The position numbers and the translations under genes were made by a program. 35,569 nucleotides of DNA, taken from positions 1 through 35,569 of the forward strand of contig LSLI01000018.1 of the NCBI GenBank assembly GCA_001577345.1, given 5' to 3'. Every line of letters begins with the position of its first letter. Positions within the stretch are counted from its first letter, which is position 1. This document shows positions 25,819-33,150 of the stretch, in pieces. The notes under the pieces were generated by a model. The model worked only from the letters and a program-made list of their open reading frames with translations, was not told the origin of the DNA and searched no databases. This DNA is from Candidatus Gallionella acididurans (GTDB taxonomy: Bacteria > Pseudomonadota > Gammaproteobacteria > Burkholderiales > Gallionellaceae).

Positions 25819-26544
25819 CTAGTTCTCCGATTCCATTCGTTTCGCCCAGGCTGCGATATGGCGTTTTTCGCGGGGATTGTCTACCTGGTTGCGGCCGGGT
25901 GAGAAAAACAACCCGGGTGCATGCAACAACTTGCTGATCGGGAAAATCATCATCAATAGCGCGACCAGTGATAGATGCACATAAAGACCGATGCTGGAAG
26001 GCAGGGCCTGCAAGTCGAAATGCATCAAGCCAAGCATGAATCCCTTAACCGCTATCACATCGGTATGCACAAAAAAACTCATCGTCAGACCGGATATCGC
26101 GATCGCCATGAAAAGTGCGAGCATCAGGTGGTCGGAGGGAGTGGAGATATAGCGGATGCGCTCGACAAAAATTCGCCGCGCCCATAATCCAGCAACACCG
26201 GCCAGCATGGTGATGCCGGCATACGTGCCAAACGGCTGGACGAACGCAACCCAGGGCCAGACTGGGTCGGTGAAATAACGCAGGTGACGCAACAGAACCA
26301 GTGCCAGGCTGACATGGAACAACCACCCCAGGCCCCAGGTCCACAGATTCGCCTTGAAAAGGCTTTCAAACAGGAATACTTCCCGCATCATGCGCAACAC
26401 TACGCCGCCGGTGTTCATTGGTGCGGGCGTAGTAGGTATTTTAAGCGGTGCCGGAGTGCGGGTATAAACACCGATACGGTAAAACGTGCCCACGACAAAC
26501 ACCAAAGTGACAAAGTAAAACAGGATTGCAAATAAGGTGCTCAT
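25819..26544 (-). CDS. dsrM: DsrM, cytochrome b subunit of DsrMKJOP
   Basis: 241-residue inner-membrane protein of the NarI-like type with five to six helices (LFAILFYFVTLVFVVGTFYRIGVY at the start). His residues in GWLFHVSLALVLLRHLRYF and LYVHLSLVALLMMIFPISKLLH are candidate heme b ligands. DsrM exchanges electrons between the quinone pool and DsrK. It is of the short form found in sulfur oxidisers. There is no obvious ribosome binding site directly before the ATG. It sits 38 bases after dsrC. Confidence 0.93.
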   Translation of the reverse strand: MSTLFAILFYFVTLVFVVGTFYRIGVYTRTPAPLKIPTTPAPMNTGGVVLRMMREVFLFESLFKANLWTWGLGWLFHVSLALVLLRHLRYFTDPVWPWVAFVQPFGTYAGITMLAGVAGLWARRIFVERIRYISTPSDHLMLALFMAIAISGLTMSFFVHTDVIAVKGFMLGLMHFDLQALPSSIGLYVHLSLVALLMMIFPISKLLHAPGLFFSPGRNQVDNPREKRHIAAWAKRMESEN

Positions 26545-26582
26545 CTAGGATCAGTTGCAGTATATAAACTCAAATATCAGGA

Positions 26583-26918
26583 TCAGACGCAACCGGTTGG
26601 CTTGGGCAATCCGGCGATCTTGCAAGCCTGCTTGCCCGGACCATATGGGAACAATCCATACAGATACTCGCTGTTGCCCTTGTCGGCTCCCAGCTTTTTC
26701 CCTATCGCTTTGGTCAGCACGCGAACGGCCGGAGCGATTTGGTATTCTTCAAAATACTCGCGCAGGAAATTGATGACTTCCCAATGCTGCTCTGTCATAT
26801 CTACATTTTCAGTCTTGGCGATGTATTCGGCGATATCCTTATTCCAGTCAGCCAGATTGACAAGATAGCCTTCTTCGTCGGTTTCATATGATTTTCCTTC
26901 GACTTCGATGTTGGCCAT
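26583..26918 (-). CDS. dsrC: DsrC, sulfur carrier with both redox cysteines
   Basis: 111 residues, AAGGAG ribosome binding site. DsrC carries the substrate sulfur as persulfide or trisulfide between DsrEFH, DsrAB and DsrK. The conserved C-terminal arm KQACKIAGLPKPTGCV has both functional cysteines (C99 and the penultimate C110), which distinguishes true DsrC from TusE (one Cys). The core shows EQHWEVINFLREYFEEYQIAPAVRVLTKAIG. It follows dsrH as in Allochromatium. A second, cysteine-free family member is encoded at 31620-31949. Confidence 0.97.
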   Translation of the reverse strand: MANIEVEGKSYETDEEGYLVNLADWNKDIAEYIAKTENVDMTEQHWEVINFLREYFEEYQIAPAVRVLTKAIGKKLGADKGNSEYLYGLFPYGPGKQACKIAGLPKPTGCV

Positions 26919-26944
26919 GGTAATTCTCCTTAATGTTATTAAAG

Positions 26945-27241
26945 TTAAAGCCAGGATTGGCAGTTTTTATTGGTCGTGGTGAGATCGACGAAGCCGCCGT
27001 AATCGACCGGTGAAACACCATCGATGATGCGATCGCCAAATCCGCGCGCATCAAGGTCCGGCTGCAAAACATAAACTTTGCAGCGTCCCATCGCCTCGCG
27101 TATTTTATCCTCAAACACATTGCCGGATGTGGCGGCGTAGACCGCGTCTTCAATAAGCAAAATGTCACCCGATTGAACCACGCGCAAACAGCTGTCGAGC
27201 GCGCAGTTCGTCAAGGGTGATTTGTTGATGATATGCAACAT
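26945..27241 (-). CDS. dsrH: DsrH, subunit of the DsrEFH sulfurtransferase
   Basis: 98 residues of the DsrH/TusB family. DsrEFH forms a hexamer that passes sulfur to DsrC. The sequence has the family start MLHIINKSP and SCLRVVQSGDILLIEDAVYAA. Cys at 13 and 18 lie in the region of the conserved DsrH cysteine. The ribosome binding site is GGGAGA. It lies 14 bases after dsrF and 26 before dsrC. Confidence 0.94.
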   Translation of the reverse strand: MLHIINKSPLTNCALDSCLRVVQSGDILLIEDAVYAATSGNVFEDKIREAMGRCKVYVLQPDLDARGFGDRIIDGVSPVDYGGFVDLTTTNKNCQSWL

Positions 27242-27255
27242 TTAACGGCTCTCCC

Positions 27256-27621
27256 CTAGAAGCTCAAGACCACGTCTTGCTGATTCATCAACTCGCCCAT
27301 TTCTGCGCGCCCCAACACGGTCACATCCACCAGCAAGTCTTCCTCGCTGAGTCCGCGTGCCTGCATCGATTCCTTTTCCACATACAATTTCTCGATGTCG
27401 TAACCTTCCAGCGCGCGATAGGCCGGCGAAAAGTTTTTTGTCGCAATACCCTTGGTTTGTTGCCCCTTTTTAAGCTGGTATACGCCGTCATCCAGAAATA
27501 CCAGGGAAACATCCTGATCGAATGCAGCGGTGATCAGCACCACCTCAAGCGACTCCAGCGCGTATATCGTGCCATGCGGAGCCTTGCGGTTAACGAACAT
27601 GAATTTCTTGATTTCACTCAT
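27256..27621 (-). CDS. dsrF: DsrF, subunit of the DsrEFH sulfurtransferase
   Basis: 121 residues of the DsrF/TusC family: KKFMFVNRKAPHGTIYALESLEVVLITAAFDQDVSLVFLDDGVYQL is spread over the first 60 residues. It contains no cysteine, in line with the view that DsrF has a structural rather than catalytic role. AAGGGGG upstream of the ATG overlaps the dsrE stop. It lies between dsrE and dsrH in the usual order. Confidence 0.94.
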   Translation of the reverse strand: MSEIKKFMFVNRKAPHGTIYALESLEVVLITAAFDQDVSLVFLDDGVYQLKKGQQTKGIATKNFSPAYRALEGYDIEKLYVEKESMQARGLSEEDLLVDVTVLGRAEMGELMNQQDVVLSF

Positions 27622-27630
27622 CCCGCCCCC

Positions 27631-27990
27631 TTAATCGCCGAACACGATCAAACGATCTGTCTTGACGCCCGCTTCCACCATCTGTCCCAGACCGGAAATC
27701 CTGAAACCTTTCGCCAGGTTTTCCTCCTTGATGCCGCGTCGCAAAGCCGCCGCCACACAAACAACAAGATCCACGCCATGCTCTTCGTTAAGCTTGCCCC
27801 AGCGGTTCACAATATGCCGGTCATCCTGCGGGGGCTCTGTCAGCTTCGACGCGTTGTTCACACCATCGTGATAAAAAAACACGCGCCATACTTCATGGCC
27901 TTTTTCAATGGCGGCCTTGCAGAACAGGTAGGCCGTATCACTGGCCTGGTGCTGGTAAGGCCCTTCGTTAACAACAATCCCGAATTTCAT
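27631..27990 (-). CDS. dsrE: DsrE, catalytic subunit of the DsrEFH sulfurtransferase
   Basis: 119 residues from the ATG at 27990 (MKFGIVVNEGPYQHQASDTAY), preceded by GGAG. A longer frame would start inside dsrB and is not used. The active-site cysteine is in DLVVCVAAALRRGI, the position that carries the persulfide in DsrE/TusD. It starts 14 bases after dsrB. It belongs to the DsrE family proper, not DsrE2, since there is no membrane segment. Confidence 0.94.
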   Translation of the reverse strand: MKFGIVVNEGPYQHQASDTAYLFCKAAIEKGHEVWRVFFYHDGVNNASKLTEPPQDDRHIVNRWGKLNEEHGVDLVVCVAAALRRGIKEENLAKGFRISGLGQMVEAGVKTDRLIVFGD

Positions 27991-28004
27991 GCGGCCACTC
28001 CAGG

Positions 28005-29099
28005 TTAAAAGCGTATATGCGTTGAAGCATTGAACGTGGAACGAGAGCCGCGCCAATCGTCGATCAGATACTTGGTGAACGGCAATTCGGTCTTCTCGAA
28101 GAAACGCGGCCAGCCGATGCGGTCTATCCAGTCAGCCATGCGCTCCCATGGGCGCGCATCATCCTTGTAAACATTCAATATCCGCTTCACCACAACGCTG
28201 ACTTCGGGCCATCTTGGCGGATTATTGGGCAGGCCAGACGCGACCATTTTCATGAAAGTCGGTTTGCCGCGGGCGTTGGAATTTTTGCCGCCCACCCAGA
28301 TCGCCAGCTTTGAATACTCCGGATCATTGATCTGCATCGGCGGGCAGGGAGGATAGCAGGCCCCGCAGCACATGCATTTGGTCTCGTCGATTTCGAGGGA
28401 AGGTTTGCCATTCACCATGGCCGGGCGTATCGCCGCGACCGGGCAACGCGCCACTACCGTAGGACGCTCGCATACGTTGGCAACCAGATCGTGATTGATC
28501 ACCGGCGGCTTGGTATGCTGCACGATGATCGCAAGATCAGCCTGACCGCCGCAATTTATCTCGCAGCACGAGGTCGAAAGATGAACGCGATTGGGCATTT
28601 CCTCGCGCTTGAATTCAACGATCAGATCATCCATTAATGACTTAACCACACCCGAAGCATCCGTACCCGGAATATCGCAGTGCAGCCAGCCCTGGGTATG
28701 TGAAATCATCGAAATGGAGTTGCCGGTACCGCCCACCGGGAAACCGTGTTTTTCCAGTTCAGCGATCAACGGAGCGACCTTCTCCTCCTTGGACACCATG
28801 TACTCGATGTTGGAGCGGATCGTGAAGCGCACGTGACCTTCCGCGTACTTGTCGGCAATATCGCACAACAAGCGGATGGTTCCCACGTCCATCTGCCGCT
28901 GCGTGCCGGCACGCACCGTCCAGATCTGGTCGCCGCTGTGCGCCACGTGATGCAACACTCCCGGGCGTGGGCGGTCATGATATTTCCAGTTGCCGTAGTT
29001 CTTCGCCATCAACGGGTGCAGATACTTCTTGTTGTCCGGCACCCCGGTTTCCTTGGGCTTGCGCTTTGCGGCGGGTTTTTCTTGAACTGCTTGGTTCAT
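28005..29099 (-). CDS. dsrB: Reverse dissimilatory sulfite reductase beta subunit DsrB
   Basis: 364 residues, GAGGAG upstream. DsrB pairs with DsrA in an alpha2beta2 enzyme; in this direction it oxidises DsrC-bound sulfur to sulfite in the cytoplasm. Siroheme/[4Fe-4S] ligands are expected in STSCCEINCGG with an upstream Cys in TQGWLHCDIPG. A ferredoxin domain carries CMCCGACYPPCPPM. The end, WRGSRSTFNASTHIRF, is typical of DsrB. It lies 11 bases after dsrA. Confidence 0.97.
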   Translation of the reverse strand: MNQAVQEKPAAKRKPKETGVPDNKKYLHPLMAKNYGNWKYHDRPRPGVLHHVAHSGDQIWTVRAGTQRQMDVGTIRLLCDIADKYAEGHVRFTIRSNIEYMVSKEEKVAPLIAELEKHGFPVGGTGNSISMISHTQGWLHCDIPGTDASGVVKSLMDDLIVEFKREEMPNRVHLSTSCCEINCGGQADLAIIVQHTKPPVINHDLVANVCERPTVVARCPVAAIRPAMVNGKPSLEIDETKCMCCGACYPPCPPMQINDPEYSKLAIWVGGKNSNARGKPTFMKMVASGLPNNPPRWPEVSVVVKRILNVYKDDARPWERMADWIDRIGWPRFFEKTELPFTKYLIDDWRGSRSTFNASTHIRF

Positions 29100-29110
29100 T
29101 TCATGTCTCC

Positions 29111-30418
29111 TCAGGCGGCTTGCTGCTTTTTGATTTTCTGGGCGTTGATCTTGGCAACTTCCTCATCCCAGCCATCGGTGCGGACATATGGATTGGTGCG
29201 GGGGGTGGAAACCATGTTCGGATCGACTTCGACTTCCACGCCTTCCAGGAAATTGATCAGGCCGATACGCTCGATCATCTCGCCGGTACGCTCGTGCTCG
29301 AGCGCATTTTCCGCAAAAAAGTCTATGGTGCGCTGTCCCAGGTCAACCAGTTTCTGCACATCCTCATCCGTTTCAAGTTTCATGAAAGGAATAATGACCG
29401 TGCCCATCAGGCCGCCGATCTTCAGTGTGCTCTTGCCGCCGACCAGCACGCTCGCACCCTTGTCCTTGCCGGGAGCCAAAGCACCGGTCATCACATTGAT
29501 ACAGTGCATGCAACGCACGCAATCGTGGTTGTCGATCTCTATCGCGTGAGTGTCACTGATCGCAACGCTGGAGATACTCGGACCGGTTTTGACATTCTTG
29601 ATCTGCTTGAGCTGGAAAGTCTTGGTCGGGCAACGGGCCACAACGTCGTTCACCAGCTCGTCCATGCCATGCTTGGCAAACCACTGCTTGGCCATCGCTT
29701 CATCGGTGCGAATGTTGTCGCGCCAGGTTCCGATCACCGCCATGTCGGCACGCTGCACCGAATTCATGCAGTCGTTCGGACAGCCGGAAAACTTGAACTT
29801 GAACTTGTAGGGCAAGGAGGGACGGTGTATGTCATCCAGAAAAGTGTTCAGGACGCTGCGCTGCGCCTTGGCTTCGTCGTAACAGGACTGCTCGCAACGC
29901 GCCGCCCCCACGCAGGACATCGAGGTGCGCACTGCCGGTCCCGCGCCGCCGAGGTCAAAACCCATCTCGTTGATCTCGTCAAAAGCCTTCTGCACGTTGT
30001 CGGTGGTCGCGCCCTGGAACATGATGTCACCGGACTGGCCATGGAACGCAATCAGACCGGAGCCATGCTTCTCCCAGATGTCGCAAAACTGGCGCAGCGT
30101 ATCGGTATCGTAGTGCATGCCGGCGGGAGGCATCACGCGCAGGGTATGAAATTCAGTGCAATCCTCGTAAATCGGCTTGCCGGCTTCATCCTTCAGTTCG
30201 GTGAAGCGCGGGATAATCCCGCCGCCGTAACCAAATACTCCGACCGTACCGCCCTTCCAGTAGCCCTTCTTGGTCCGGTATGAAGTCTCAAGCTGACCGA
30301 GCAGGTCGACAACATAATCTTTATCCTTGGCCAGTTCTTTCAATCCAGTCACAAAACTGGGCCACGGACCATCCTCGAGTTGATCCAGGTTTGGGGTATC
30401 ATGCATCTTCTTAGCCAT
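29111..30418 (-). CDS. dsrA: Reverse dissimilatory sulfite reductase alpha subunit DsrA
   Basis: 435 residues, first gene of the dsr operon, with AAGGAAG before the ATG. The coupled siroheme-[4Fe-4S] motifs are complete: CVGAARC (C169, C175) and CPNDC (C213, C217). A ferredoxin domain follows with CVRCMHC (C300, C303, C306). The reverse (oxidative) type is inferred from the co-encoded dsrL, dsrEFH and dsrN and the proteobacterial context; phylogeny was not run. The upstream region carries two operator-like palindromes. Confidence 0.97.
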   Translation of the reverse strand: MAKKMHDTPNLDQLEDGPWPSFVTGLKELAKDKDYVVDLLGQLETSYRTKKGYWKGGTVGVFGYGGGIIPRFTELKDEAGKPIYEDCTEFHTLRVMPPAGMHYDTDTLRQFCDIWEKHGSGLIAFHGQSGDIMFQGATTDNVQKAFDEINEMGFDLGGAGPAVRTSMSCVGAARCEQSCYDEAKAQRSVLNTFLDDIHRPSLPYKFKFKFSGCPNDCMNSVQRADMAVIGTWRDNIRTDEAMAKQWFAKHGMDELVNDVVARCPTKTFQLKQIKNVKTGPSISSVAISDTHAIEIDNHDCVRCMHCINVMTGALAPGKDKGASVLVGGKSTLKIGGLMGTVIIPFMKLETDEDVQKLVDLGQRTIDFFAENALEHERTGEMIERIGLINFLEGVEVEVDPNMVSTPRTNPYVRTDGWDEEVAKINAQKIKKQQAA

Positions 30419-30757
30419 AATAATCTTCCTTTCAGTCGCGTTGCCCGTAGCTTGCTGCTGGCAAACGATTTAATGACCCGGCAGAGACGGGGGAATTGGT
30501 GATCCGGCTGAACTCATCCGCTGTGATACTGCGGTATGTCCATCTTCGTTGATCTATTAGCATCCTACGATATATTGCCTTGTGCATTCCATCACCCTTA
30601 GCGGGTATCTTCAATAACCCTTAAGGGTAGTAGTGTGCCTTCCCCCAGTAGTATTCCAATCAGAAGCAGATTAAAGATACACTGGGACGCATAAAATGAC
30701 TCGTTCAGAGTGATCTGCAAGGGGTGCCGTCATTTAACCTGATCAAGGGCAACTGTA
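30419..30757. promoter_or_regulatory. Divergent control region between dsrA and the cas6-like operon
   Basis: This 339-base stretch separates two operons reading away from each other and holds no convincing gene. A 60-codon reverse frame (30432-30614) has no family resemblance. Two related inverted repeats are visible, ACCCTTAGCGGGT at 30594-30606 and ACCCTTAAGGGT at 30617-30628, followed by AGTAGT direct repeats. On the plus side a possible -10 box TAAAAT lies near 30692-30697 but has no good -35 box, and none is clear on the minus side, which would suit activator-dependent promoters (inference). Confidence 0.55.
30594..30628. promoter_or_regulatory. Pair of ACCC/GGGT palindromes, putative operator
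   Basis: The perfect 12-base palindrome ACCCTTAAGGGT (30617-30628) and the looser ACCCTTAGCGGGT (30594-30606) have centres about 22-23 bases apart, roughly two helical turns, so a dimeric regulator could occupy both on one face. AGTAGT recurs at 30629-30634 and 30647-30652. The regulator is unknown; the half site resembles those of NarL/LuxR-type response regulators only loosely. Confidence 0.5.
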
Positions 30758-30982
30758 ATGACACAAATCAGCGAATTAGCCAGATTCAAGGTTCCTTTGG
30801 GAAGCCAGGAGATCGAATTGCAGCAGATAGATCATGTCGAGGGCGGCATGAGCCTGATGCGCATACGCATTCGGGAAGGCAAACGTTTTACCATTTTCGA
30901 CATTGATCCTGACACCGCTCAACATTGGGCCGCGGCGATGCAACGCTGGGCTGATACACAGAAACTGGCGGCAAATGACTGA
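30758..30982 (+). CDS. Small protein of unknown function, first gene of the divergent operon
   Basis: 74 residues, ATG preceded by AAGGG. The sequence (MTQISELARFKVPLGSQEIE, then LQQIDHVEGGMSLMRIRIREGKRF spread over strands, and FDIDPDTAQHWAAAMQRWADTQK) suggests a small beta-sheet followed by a C-terminal helix. There is no cysteine, signal peptide or membrane segment. I do not recognise the family. Its 3' end overlaps the start of the cas6-like gene by 8 bases (ATGACTGA), so the two are translationally coupled and probably work together. Confidence 0.7.
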   Translation: MTQISELARFKVPLGSQEIELQQIDHVEGGMSLMRIRIREGKRFTIFDIDPDTAQHWAAAMQRWADTQKLAAND

Positions 30983-31589
30983 CAACAATCTTCCCGACAT
31001 GGTCGATATAGTATTCGATCTGGACGGCGGCACGATACCCGCCGACTATCGCTTTGCGCTCTGGGCCGCATTGTTGCGCCTGGTCCCCCGGTTCGCGGAA
31101 GAAAAACGGGTCGGGGTGCTGCCGTTACGCTCGACAGTCAATAGTCAGGGTATGTTGCTTGCCAAACGCGCCAAGCTGGCAATACGCATGCCGACCACAT
31201 TTGCCGAGTCTGTCGCATCCAGTTTGGCCGGGCAGCAACTCGATATAGCGGGAAGCTCTATGCGCGTCGGTGCTGCGAAGACGCGCACTATCCAGCCCTA
31301 CCCGACTATTCACGCCCAACTGGTAACCGGTTCCAGTGATGAAGTGCTGTTCGTGGAAGACATCGGCAAACAAATGGCGGAGTTGGGCGTTACGGGAAAA
31401 TTGATCTGCGGCAAGCGCCTGTCCGTCAGCAGCGGCCAAAGAGATATCCATGGCTACAGTCTGGTTCTGCATGACCTGAAGCCGGAAGCATCAATACAAT
31501 TGCAATATGCCGGGCTGGGTGATGACCGCCAATTTGGTTGCGGCATTTTCGTACCCTACAAAGTCATCACCGGCTTGAGTGAAGATTAA
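30975..31589 (+). CDS. Cas6/Cmx6-like protein without a CRISPR array
   Basis: 204 residues from the ATG at 30975. It resembles the Cas6/Cmx6 family (type I-MYXAN): VDIVFDLDGGTIPADYRFALW at the N terminus, VGVLPLR, LAKRAKLAIRMP, and at the C terminus HGYSLVLHDL, SIQLQYAGLGDDRQFGCGIFVPYK. The glycine-rich GCGIFVP loop (188-194) is the Cas6 RNA-binding signature. Where I recall the family having PADH, this protein has PADY (Tyr25), so the likely catalytic His of the first ferredoxin-like fold seems replaced. No CRISPR repeats or other cas genes are present in the window. The next gene is a DsrC homologue. An RNA-binding role, perhaps on tRNA or another structured RNA, is inference. Family assignment is from memory of the motif pattern. 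Confidence 0.75.
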   Translation: MTDNNLPDMVDIVFDLDGGTIPADYRFALWAALLRLVPRFAEEKRVGVLPLRSTVNSQGMLLAKRAKLAIRMPTTFAESVASSLAGQQLDIAGSSMRVGAAKTRTIQPYPTIHAQLVTGSSDEVLFVEDIGKQMAELGVTGKLICGKRLSVSSGQRDIHGYSLVLHDLKPEASIQLQYAGLGDDRQFGCGIFVPYKVITGLSED

Positions 31590-31619
31590 GTTTTTTCCTT
31601 TTTTTGATGGAGGTCAGAG

Positions 31620-31949
31620 ATGGGCTATACCGTAGCAGGCAGAGAAGTTGAAACCGATGATGATGGCTACTTGCTGGAACCGGATTATGGCGACGAAATT
31701 GTAAACGTCATCGCCGCGGCAGAAGGCATTGAGCTGACACCCAGGCATTGGGAAGTCGTAAATTTCATGCGCGACCAGTACCGCGAACACGGGCACACGC
31801 CGAATTTCCGCAATATGCTGAAAGGCGTCAATGAATTCTGGCCCGAGGCGGACAGCAAAGCGCTGTATGATTTATTTCCGACCGGCCCGGCCAAGCAGGG
31901 TGCAAAAGTCGCCGGTCTGCCCCAGCCCTATGGCAAGGGCGGCTATTGA
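31620..31949 (+). CDS. DsrC/TusE-family protein lacking both C-terminal cysteines (RspA-like)
   Basis: 109 residues, GGAGGT ribosome binding site. The fold is clearly that of DsrC: DDDGYLLEPDYGDEIVNVIA, TPRHWEVVNFMRDQY, and the C-terminal arm AKQGAKVAGLPQPYGKGGY. Aligned with the DsrC encoded at 26583-26918, the first arm Cys is Ala95 and the last one is missing; the protein has no cysteine at all. It therefore cannot carry persulfide. Cysteine-free family members have been called RspA and proposed to be regulatory. It lies 30 bases after the cas6-like gene and before a tandem TusA gene, diverging from the dsr operon, so a regulatory or scaffold role in sulfur trafficking is plausible. Confidence 0.88.
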   Translation: MGYTVAGREVETDDDGYLLEPDYGDEIVNVIAAAEGIELTPRHWEVVNFMRDQYREHGHTPNFRNMLKGVNEFWPEADSKALYDLFPTGPAKQGAKVAGLPQPYGKGGY

Positions 31950-32017
31950 GGCCCATCCGCCTCAAAAGCTGATGCTTCAGGAATTAAGATGTTTAAAAAA
32001 ATGACAGGACATCCAAC

Positions 32018-32503
32018 ATGAGTACTAAAGACTTGCATGCCAATGTAAAGCTGGATATGCGCGGCCAGACCTGCCCCGCACCGCTGCTCGGTGCCAAGCG
32101 CGTGGTCGACGACCTGAAAAAGGAACAGGTTCTGCTGCTGATCTCGGACTGCCCGGGCACCAAGGACGATCTTTTTTCATGGGCGGAGCAGACCCACAAC
32201 AAGGTGCTGAAAACGGAAACCATGCCGGATGGCGGCACAGGCTACTACGTCATGAAAGGCAAGGGAGAATCGCACAAGGCAAATGTCATACTCGACATTC
32301 GCGGCGTGCATTGCCCGGGACCCATCGTGGAAGCCAGGAAGCTGCTGAACGGAATGAAAGTCGGCGAGACCCTCAAGCTCATCAGCAACTGCCCCGGTAT
32401 CCGCTCCGACATCGTCGGCTGGGCAGACACGACCAGTGTAAAGATTGTCAGCACGGTCGAAACGGCCCCGGGCGAATATGAATTTTTCCTGCAAAAGGGC
32501 TGA
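32018..32503 (+). CDS. Tandem TusA-family sulfur carrier protein (two domains)
   Basis: 161 residues made of two TusA (SirA/YedF) domains, about residues 8-80 and 88-160. Each has the sulfur-carrying CPxP motif at its first helix: MRGQTCPAPLLGAKR (C19) and IRGVHCPGPIVEAR (C99). Each also has a second cysteine 26 residues later in a CPG motif, SDCPGTKDD (C45) and SNCPGIRSD (C125), where TusA usually has Asp-Pro. The internal repeat, 80 residues apart, indicates duplication. TusA proteins relay persulfide sulfur for tRNA thiolation, molybdopterin and, in sulfur oxidisers, to DsrEFH and DsrC. The 68-base gap upstream holds only a weak ribosome binding site. Confidence 0.92.
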   Translation: MSTKDLHANVKLDMRGQTCPAPLLGAKRVVDDLKKEQVLLLISDCPGTKDDLFSWAEQTHNKVLKTETMPDGGTGYYVMKGKGESHKANVILDIRGVHCPGPIVEARKLLNGMKVGETLKLISNCPGIRSDIVGWADTTSVKIVSTVETAPGEYEFFLQKG

Positions 32504-32526
32504 CCGGATCTGCCGGCTGACCTGAC

Positions 32527-33123
32527 ATGCGCATCAAAAGCCAATGGTTCAAAAGTGACCGCGTAAAGACTCCGCAAGAGATTGCCGGGGCGATGGCGTT
32601 CACGATTTGGCGCATCGCCGACAATGCGCTGAAGAATACCCGCAGGGCTAATTTCGAGATTGCCATCGGCCCGCAGTATTTTTCCTTTATCACCGAATTC
32701 CTGGTGTTCCTGATCCAGGTCGCGGACCGTATCGCCCATCGCCAGCTGTCCGCGGACGACAGATTTGCATTCACCAGCACTTTGGCCAATCGCGTGGCGG
32801 AAACCCTGGCGGAAAATCAAAGCCGCCTGATGAATGACAGCATCACAAATCACAAGCAGCTTTTTATCGACAAGCTCAACCAGCGCGCCGGAGAATATGC
32901 CGAGTTCAACTATGGCGCTGACGGCCCCGAATTCGCCTTCACCCGCTACCTCGCGTTTTGCATGCGCGAAGTCATGGACGAAAAGGATGTCGAATGGGTG
33001 ATCGACCAGATGATGAGCATAGAGGCACCGGGTGCCGTGGACATGGTGGAGAAAACCATGCAGGACCTGTTTGCAAAGGAAGCCCCGCAGACACGCATCC
33101 GCAAGGTCACCAGCGGCGATTGA
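32527..33123 (+). CDS. Helical protein of unknown function
   Basis: 198 residues, no family recognised. It is mostly helical and soluble: TPQEIAGAMAFTIWRIADNALKN, then FITEFLVFLIQVADRIAHRQL, then RVAETLAENQSRLM and YLAFCMREVMDEKDVEWVIDQM. The middle hydrophobic helix (YFSFITEFLVFLIQVADRI) is too polar for a clear membrane span. One cysteine only. No DNA-binding motif is evident. It lies 23 bases after the tandem TusA gene and 27 before the dioxygenase gene, so it is almost certainly in the same operon. It may be a binding partner of one of the sulfur carriers (inference). Confidence 0.75.
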   Translation: MRIKSQWFKSDRVKTPQEIAGAMAFTIWRIADNALKNTRRANFEIAIGPQYFSFITEFLVFLIQVADRIAHRQLSADDRFAFTSTLANRVAETLAENQSRLMNDSITNHKQLFIDKLNQRAGEYAEFNYGADGPEFAFTRYLAFCMREVMDEKDVEWVIDQMMSIEAPGAVDMVEKTMQDLFAKEAPQTRIRKVTSGD

Positions 33124-33150
33124 TGCGCTCCGGGTTGCCCTGACCGTCTC

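Noticed and set aside
28967-30283. 438-codon plus-strand open frame opposite dsrA
   Set aside because: Antisense to dsrA with its intact siroheme motifs.
30432-30614. 60-codon minus-strand frame in the dsr promoter region
   Set aside because: No family resemblance or ribosome binding site, and it lies over operator-like palindromes directly upstream of dsrA.
30975-31589. A CRISPR-Cas locus suggested by the Cas6-like gene
   Set aside because: No direct repeats with spacers and no other cas gene are present in the window.
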